NCBI GenBank assembly: GCA_963921825.1 | Contig: OY997588.1 | Location: 9,128,001-9,192,000 of the forward strand | Direction of reading: 5' to 3' | Length of the DNA stretch: 64,000 bases | DNA from: Erodium maritimum | Taxonomy: Eukaryota; Streptophyta; Magnoliopsida; Geraniales; Geraniaceae | Position numbers and translations under genes: made by a program | Notes under the pieces: generated by a model | What the model was told of the DNA's origin: nothing | The model's database searches: none | The model's input: the letters and a program-made list of their open reading frames with translations, nothing else | In this document: in pieces, positions 57,315 through 64,000 of the stretch | Numbering within the stretch: the first letter of the stretch is position 1 | Layout of the letters: each line of letters opens with the position of its first letter

Positions 57315-57995
57315 TGAACACAGACCACCCCTAGCTTTTTTTGTAATAAGCCAAGAAATTTTATAAATGCATCAAGTTTCTAGATACAGAAACTGAACCA
57401 AATACATATACGAGCGTTGGTAAATAGTCTCATACATACCCAACAAGGGAATGAAATACAATAAAAATGTCTAAAAACCCAGATTTACCGAACATGAAGA
57501 ATAAAAGCCAACATCGGCTAATAACTAGGTCTAAGACCCCTGATTTTCCTACCGTGAAGCTCTAGACCAACTCACCAAACACAACGCCACGATCCCTTAC
57601 TAGCACTTGAAGTATAAAACACCTCATCACATCAAAAACCCAATCCATAAGATAGAAAAGGCAATGACACACCGGCGGCCTACACCGCAAACGACAGAGA
57701 TAAGTCGATGGCAAGCTACCACCGATACTAAAATCTCTTAGAAGCAGAATCCACAAAGTTTCGAATGAAGGCACAAATGCCAATACACCTCGTCGGAGGC
57801 CAACACCTACATGACCGACGAGTCCTCTCCAACAATGGGGAAAGAAACAACGAAGAATTAAACGGATCCAAAGCTAAGAGACAAGCAGTGCATATTGAGC
57901 CGATCATCAACAATAATAAAAGTCCAAAAGCACGTACTCGAAATTGGTCACCGGAAAAATTCATAAACCGTAACAACAACGAAAAAATATAAACA
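57315..57995 (-). mobile_element. Probable retroposon 3' end (LINE-like)
   Basis: Read on the minus strand it is a non-coding tail that ends in CTTATTACAAAAAAAG at about 57330, with only short open frames (for example 57562-57783). The layout is that of a 5'-truncated LINE 3' region. No reverse-transcriptase motif is visible. Confidence 0.3.
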
Positions 57996-58456
57996 TGTAA
58001 AATTCTGTATATCGTAAGACTGAATGAGAATAACTAATTTAAACGACAATAAGATGTAAAAACAGATAAAGATGGCATAGGACTCTGAATCAAGATTGTA
58101 ACGATCGAAACTATCGATACAGTTGTTGAGGTCCAACCTGTCCAGTCCAACCTTGTACTGAAAATACATAACTGAACTATCCGCTTTTCTGTTGACATTG
58201 TTCCCTGTTATCAATATTTATTATATTGAGCGACTTACAAATAAAAATAAAATGAATCGTGTCATAGGCATGATTAGTGAGCCACACATAATTATATAAT
58301 ACACTTATACATGCTGGCATGTCATTAACCGAGTGCTCATCACGTAGGAGTTTATGTATACAATCATCTCCGACCACTCCATGTATATAACACACAACCA
58401 ACCATCAAAATCCATATAAACCAAACTTAGCTATACCTATAGGTACGGAGACGAAG
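57996..58456 (+). promoter_or_regulatory. Upstream region of the peroxidase gene
   Basis: AT-rich, no coding sequence. TCCATATAAACC (TATAAA at 58415-58420) lies 37 bases before the start codon. Either the 5' UTR is very short or another TATA (TGTATATAAC, about 58382) is used. Confidence 0.4.
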
Positions 58457-60221
58457 ATGAGGAGGCTCTTGATCTCGATCGTTTTGTTCGTTCAACTGGT
58501 GGTTGTGTTGGGCTCTGTGCTTACCAATCCCCTGCAGCCGATTGTAGGATTGGCAGCCGGAGATCTATTGTCGCCCAATCACTACCTGACAGCATGCCCT
58601 GCCGCCGAAGGCATCATCAATCAGATGGTCCAAGCTTCGGTCAAGAAAGATAATACCTTGGCTGCCGCCATCATTCGCTTGCATTTCCATGATTGCGCCA
58701 TCAGGGTATATCACTATTTCTACTCTCACTTATATTCGAGAATCTGATTAATTAAAATATTTTGTTTAATTATAAATATAAAATTATAATAAAATCTTCT
58801 ATTATCAGTTTGACCTTTTTGGTTTAATTAGTTTTCCAGTACTTACATATATGAATTAAGTGTCATTTCCATCTTTACCAGCATAGACTGAATTCCGATG
58901 GAAACAATAACCGTAATTATATATTTGTGTTTTTTAATCGACAAAAACATATTATAAAATTTGTTCTTTGAAATAAGGAGCAAGGGAAGAAAGTACAATT
59001 TAGGAGCATTTAACTTTTATAGGAACTTCACACAACCCAACCTCAGCAGACCGAGGCAGGACCAGAACCAAAACAATACCAATACCTAACCAAGAGTAAA
59101 CCAGAATAGATGACAGAAATACAAACAAAAAAACAAATGAATTCTAAAAACTTGATATGTCTACCATGAACCACCCATATTTGTCCACCATTAATGTATC
59201 TTTTCTACTCAATAGTTTGTCTCTATTTCGGTTTAGTATTAGCCTGTAGTATTGTGATCTAACAACTTTGAACACTATGATATAACATTTGTCTTATAGG
59301 TTCAACAGTTCGACACTATATCTTCACGAAAAGTAAATCGTTTCAAAAATTTAAATTTTTATCCGTGAGGACGTGTATATTAAGTTCTTCGGTTTGTTAT
59401 ATCTGAAATGACAATTTCATACCTAGTAATCTTTCGAGTACACATTCATTGGGGCTTTAATAACGTTACATGTTTTGCATATGTAGGGATGTGACGCATC
59501 AATCCTACTGAACCATCAGGGCAGCGAAAGGGCGGCGGAGGCCAGCAAGACCCTACGAGGTTTCCAAATGATCGATGACATTAAGGCCGCGTTAGAGAAA
59601 AAATGTCCGAAAACAGTTTCCTGCGCGGACATTCTCACACTCGCGGCCAGAGACGCGACCGTCCTAGTAGGAGGTCCCTTTTGGGAAGTCCCGTTGGGGC
59701 GCAAAGACGGCCGCGTCTCTATAGCTAAAGAAGCCGAATCAGTCCCTCAGGGCCGTGAAAACATCACGGCCCTCATCAACTTCTTCGCCGTCAGGGGTCT
59801 CGACGTGCTCGACCTCGTCACCCTCTCGGGGGCCCACACGATCGGTAGAAGCACGTGCCAGTCGATCCAGCACCGACTGGTCGGTGCAAAACGTGACCCG
59901 ACATTAAACATCAATTACTACAATTATCTTAAGAAGAAATGTGTGCGACAATCGAACTATGTTCACCTAGACAACATGACTCCGAGGACTTTCGACGAAG
60001 TCTATTACAAAAACTTGGGGAAGAAGTTAGGGCTTTTGTCGACTGATCAAGCGCTGTATAGTGATGTGAGGACGGGGCCTTTTGTTGACACGATGGCGCA
60101 CCAGCCTTTTGTGTTTTCGAGTCAATTTGCGGCGTCGATGGTGAAGCTTGGGAATGTGCAGGTTTTGGCGAGGCAGAATGAAGGGGAGATTCGTTTGAAA
60201 TGCAGTGCTATCAATCGTTGA
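58457..60221 (+). CDS. Class III secretory peroxidase, peroxidase 7-like
   Basis: Exons 58457-58705 and 59487-60221 join in phase 0 (AGG|gtatat ... gtag|GGATGT), giving about 327 residues. Signal peptide: MRRLLISIVLFVQLVVVLGS. Distal heme site RLHFHDC (His about 78), followed by AIRGCDASILL, and proximal heme ligand in LSGAHTIGRSTC. All eight conserved cysteines for four disulfides are present, the last in LKCSAINR. Only one of the three ancestral introns remains, at the usual position after HDC-x-x-R. Class III peroxidases oxidise phenolics with H2O2 in the cell wall or vacuole. Ala replaces the common Phe after HDC, as I recall for peroxidase 7, and VPQGRENIT also fits that clade. No C-terminal vacuolar extension, so apoplastic secretion is likely. 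Confidence 0.96.
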
Positions 60222-61190
60222 TGAGCCTGAAATGGAGCATCTGCAGATCAATTTAATTTTTTTTGCTGATCAGGCTTGTTATTTATTTTGTTTACAGTTA
60301 CTATGTATGTTTTGATGTTTATAATCATACATTTGAGATTTACATGTGTTTATGGCTGAGTTTGAATAAATTTGAAGTGATTTTAAAATACTATGTTGAA
60401 CTTAGCAGGTTCTCATTAAGTAAGTCTATTTTTAAATTTTATCATCTAATAATTATAAACGTTTGATTTGTCTGATTTTACTCTATTTATTAATAAATAT
60501 GAAAGTTGTATACAAAATCGATAGCTTAATCGAGACTAGAGTTTATTTCAAAACTAGAGTTTTACAAGTCTATGGTCGTTTTATCATCTTATCGTTACTG
60601 ATCGAGCTTCCTAGAGAAGCCAATAGATGCGCACAAATTTGAACTGTTAGAGATCCAGACGTCGTCAGAAAGGATCGAGAGTCGAATCGGAGAGGAGAAG
60701 CGCCGAAAGGTTAGAACTGAGACAAAAGTAGAGAAGGTAGAAGAAGGTGAAGGGGGGGGGGGGGGGGGGGGGGGGCGAATGGGGTGAGAAGGAGGAGCGA
60801 GGGTAAGAAGAACCAGCTTCGTCGGTCGAAAGAGACACCCGGTCAGAAAGCAAGGCAAAGCTCCGGTCAAAATGAAGTAGATATACTCATGAAACAGAGC
60901 CAACATAGAAGAAGAAGGCTGGGAGAAGGGACGTAGAGGAGAGGGGGCGGAGAACCCGCCATCAACAACAGCCTTGATCGAAGGTCAAAGCTGTCGCTGA
61001 TAGAAATAGACGACGACTGAAGAAGAGAGCTTAGGGTTTAGGTTTTGGGGGAAGACGAGATATTACTTATGCTTCTGTTGCATTATTAATTACCATACCA
61101 GTATTTGATAAGTTGAATGTGAAATATTCAACATTTGATTATGTTATTCATGAAAAGCTCTCCACACACCTCCAGGTGAGGTTCCATTCT
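60222..61190. other. Intergenic with G24 homopolymer
   Basis: No gene recognised. 60590-61060 is purine-rich on the plus strand. Its minus-strand frame (60595-60906) is Pro/Ser-rich low complexity and not credible as a gene. Confidence 0.3.
60752..60775. repeat. G24 homopolymer
   Basis: Twenty-four consecutive G follow AAGGTGAA. It is a potential quadruplex and a likely length-error site in sequencing or assembly. Confidence 0.95.
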
Positions 61191-62115
61191 ACCCTACTTA
61201 GGGTTCGCCGCTAGATCTCGCCGACCACCATCTCTCTTCCCCTCACCACTATCGCCGTTCACGCAGCCGACCCCGCTCTTGCTTCTCCACGACTTCTCAC
61301 TGCATCTGCTCGAGTTTCAGCCAGGGTTCCGCCACTGTCACCATCATCATCGCCGACCACCACCTGCCTCTTCGCCTTCGTCGTCTCTATACCGAAGCCG
61401 TGCACTCCTCGATCGTCTCCTCCGCTTCGCCAACTGTTCCCCATCATTTCGGTTATGCATCCTTCAATAGCCACCATGGCCCTCATGCCGTCGTTCTCCG
61501 GGATACGAGCTCCATGCGCCGTCCTCCATCTGCAACGACCTCCCGCCCCAGGACCACCTCTCGCCGGCATGGGTCCGCTCCTTCGATGGATCTGGGATCC
61601 GGGAGGAAGGACGATAGGTCGGGGTCTGAATCCACTGCATCCAAAGTCGGCACCCTCGATCCCGAACAAACAATTGCGGGTCGAATCGTTGCTCCCGTCT
61701 ACGGCACTACTTCGAAAGATCTGAGCGAATCAAGACGAAGAATTGACGATATCAAATCGCTCCAATGGCACAGGGCCTAGAAGAACTGGCATCGCAGATT
61801 TGGTAGCTTGTTCTTTCGATCGTGTGCTAATTTTATCCTGTATTAAGTCGAATAAATTGTTGGTTAAACTTTATATTGCTTATGTTGATTAAGACTTTTC
61901 ATTTCAAGTCTCGCTTTTTTGAGACGTTGGTAAGGAGTTGTCTTGAGTTTGTGCCCACGATTTCAAGTGGGCTATTATTATGGGTCCATGAGCGTCGGAC
62001 TTGCTACGGTCGGCCCGGACATACATCTGGAACCCGGGACGGTCACGCCTCATCTTGTTTGATTACCTATTGGTATTAATGAAAATCTCCGGTTACCCGT
62101 TTAAAAAAAATACTA
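61191..62115 (+). mobile_element. Possible short retroposon (LINE-like ends)
   Basis: A C-rich 5' portion (ACCATC/CCGCC repeats, open frames on both strands at 61259-61780) passes to a non-coding 3' part that ends TACCCGTTTAAAAAAAATAC at about 62112. A C-rich leader, short tail and A-run suggest a LINE-derived or processed copy. No reverse transcriptase and no clear target duplication. Confidence 0.3.
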
Positions 62116-63572
62116 GTATATGCAAATTCATTTTTTTGGTTGATTATTATTTTAATACTTTTTATATTATTTCACTAATCGAGAAAAATAGTAAATGATA
62201 ATCAAATAAATGAAAATGAAGAATCTATTTATACGATGAAAGCTAGGATGAGAATATAATAACCACCCGTTGGCCGTTGCCATTCAAAGCTAACTCACTA
62301 GACGTGAAAATTAGTCAAAACAGAGGTGCAAATCTTAGGACCAAATAAGACGATATTTTAATAGGTCAAGAACACCCTAATTGACCTAAGACTCATTTTC
62401 ATGTGCCCCGATTAAATTAAACCCTTTATAATAAAATAATAATAATTAGTATTTCGTAACCGAAAAGTTTAAGAATCTCTGGCTGCGGAAGAAAGCAAAA
62501 GCCCAGCTCAGGCTGCTCTGTAAAAAAGATTATTTTACTCTTATCAATGAATTATTTAACACGTGGGTTGCATTTTAAATTATTTTCCTAACTAACAGCT
62601 AAAGTAGTAATCACACCCCACCAGGTCGATTCTATATGGCTTTTATCCCATGTCGTATCGTATCCACGCATCTTCCATGTATTTCCTACGTGGTATCATA
62701 ATTTATTGAGGAAAAAACTCTATTCTAACATGTTTTGTTATGACTCCATATTTGTAATCAATCTTTTGTTTTATAAAATCGTAACAGTTAATTACTGAAA
62801 ACGGTTAAAAACTATCGATATTTATTCGAACTGTTAAGATCCGTTAATTGATCGTACAAAATGTCAAAATTCGTCTTTAAAAAATCATTTAGGATTATGA
62901 TGAAATGAGTTTTCTGCCTTAAATTCCACCCCATCCACTTGTTTTTTTATTTAGGAAAATGAGACTATATATTAAAGATCATAAGAGAAATAACACCATA
63001 AAAACAAGTCATAACATCATGGGATGTAAGATACGGACAATCAAAATAAAAATTTGTTGGTCGAAATGCTTTACTAGACTGTCTAGAAAGTGATACTGCG
63101 AAAGTTTCCGAAACAACAAATTTAAACGGGAAGCTAGGACAGAGCGAGCCCCTTTCAAGATGATTGACATCGAAGTTCCGAAAAATACTCTAAAAACATA
63201 CCGCGTTATCGATCGAGACCAGCAAAACGATCGTTGAAGGTTGAAAATAACGGTGTACCCACTTGGTTTTGTACATTGAACCAATCAACCCGTTTAATAG
63301 AATTAATTTAAATATTAAAATTTCAAACCTATCATAGTATTAAATTAATAGAGCCGTTCAAAAAAATAATAAGAGAAAGAAAATAGAAAATGCCAAAAAG
63401 AGAGGCTATGTAAAGGGCAGCAAATCCAGAAACAGCGAAAAATAGAAGAGGAGGGAAAAAAAAGAGAGCAAGAGTCAACTTTTCGCATATTTGTCTCTGT
63501 AAGGATCAAATCCGAAATCCCCAATCCTCCTTCCTCTGAAACCCAGTCGTGTTGGTCGGCGATCGATCGGAG
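62116..63572 (+). other. Spacer and upstream region of the metacaspase gene
   Basis: AT-rich with no recognised gene. The purine-rich AAAGAGAGCAAGAG at 63460-63475 and the following 100 bases are the likely 5' UTR. An upstream in-frame ATG at 63549 would add eight residues (MLVGDRSE) not typical of the family. Confidence 0.35.
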
Positions 63573-63918
63573 ATGGGGAAGAAAGCTGTGTTGATCGGAA
63601 TCAACTATCCGGGAACGAAGGCCGAGCTCAAAGGCTGCGTCAACGACGTCAAGAGAATGCACCGATGCCTCCTCGATCGCTACGGATTCTCCGACGACGA
63701 CATCACCATCCTCATCGACACCGACCGTTCCTACACGCGGCCGACGGGGAAGAACATCCGCAAAGCCATCACCGACATGGTCCAATCGGCCAAGCCCGGC
63801 GACGTTCTCTTCGTCCACTACAGCGGCCACGGCACCCGCCTCCCGCCCGAGACCGGCGAGAAAGACGACACCGGCTACGACGAGTGCATTGTTCCTTGCG
63901 ATATGAATCTCATCACTG
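63573..63918 (+). CDS. Type II metacaspase, first exon (partial)
   Basis: The exon encodes about 115 residues, starting [20 protein letters not shown], the standard start of plant type II metacaspases. I therefore prefer the ATG at 63573 to the one at 63549. There is no N-terminal zinc-finger prodomain, which separates type II from type I. The catalytic His lies in [13 protein letters not shown]. The first exon ends ATCACTG|gtaatc in phase 1 after DMNLIT. The catalytic Cys (DSCHSGG region), linker and p10 domain are beyond the right edge. These calcium-dependent cysteine proteases cleave after Arg/Lys and act in wound signalling and cell death. Arabidopsis MC4-MC7 (At1g79310-79340) are the expected relatives by position. 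Confidence 0.95.
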
Positions 63919-64000
63919 GTAATCCACTCATGCTCTCGCAGTTCAATCGATTGATTTATTGATGGGTTGATTCTCGCATCTCATTTCCCCAATTTTGTGC

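Noticed and set aside
1..64000. tRNA or rRNA genes
   Set aside because: No cloverleaf-type tRNA sequence or rRNA segment was recognised by eye. tRNA-like matches at 18781, 32928 and 38120 are retrotransposon primer sites.

Overview
The window is nuclear DNA from a flowering plant, most likely a core eudicot. Genes carry many GT-AG introns in AT-rich spacer, retrotransposons and small inverted-repeat elements are dense, and the proteins are plant families (P-class PPR, AGC VIII kinase, class III peroxidase, type II metacaspase). I cannot name the species.

Layout. 1-1476: 5' part of a DUF212 (haloperoxidase-related) gene on the minus strand, running off the left edge. 1477-5991: spacer with one foldback element (4369-4831). 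5992-8475: intronless mitochondrial-type PPR gene (+). 9512-11412: two-exon AGC VIII kinase of the AGC1.5/1.7 type (-). 12795-13209: second foldback element. 13382-17527: four-exon nitrobindin gene (+), whose 2.2-kb second intron holds a foldback element and a LINE ORF1-only insertion. 17600-25080: LINE remnant (-) split by a 6.5-kb Ty1/copia element, itself split by a 302-bp Mutator-type MITE. 25258-25860: unrecognised gene remnant. 27625-50076: NUA/TPR nuclear-pore-basket gene (-). I resolved 47 coding exons whose reading phases close to a protein of about 2,069 residues. Its introns hold three foldback elements, two TRIM-like repeats, a gag-only LTR retrotransposon and a probable solo LTR. 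51769-54491: copia-type solo LTR with a PIF/Harbinger transposon inside. 54826-55299: small heat-shock protein with a textbook heat-shock element. 55485-57196: TIR element carrying a GC-rich gene fragment (Pack-MULE candidate). 58457-60221: class III peroxidase (+). 60222-63540: spacer with retroposon-like sequence. 63573 onward: first exon of a type II metacaspase (+), running off the right edge.

Genome context. From memory, Arabidopsis At1g79250 (AGC1.7), At1g79260 (nitrobindin), At1g79280 (NUA) and At1g79310-79340 (type II metacaspases) lie in this order, and At3g12685 (DUF212) adjoins At3g12690 (AGC1.5). The window therefore looks like one ancestral block, kept as two complementary fragments in Arabidopsis and expanded here by transposons. 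The genes are housekeeping or stress genes with no evident shared pathway.

The most unusual signal is a group of foldback elements with palindromic bodies and nearly the same 9-base terminus (GGGWWAATT-like). Most are flanked by 8-9-base target duplications, and four share a conserved internal core. At least four lie inside introns, where transcription would give long hairpin RNA.
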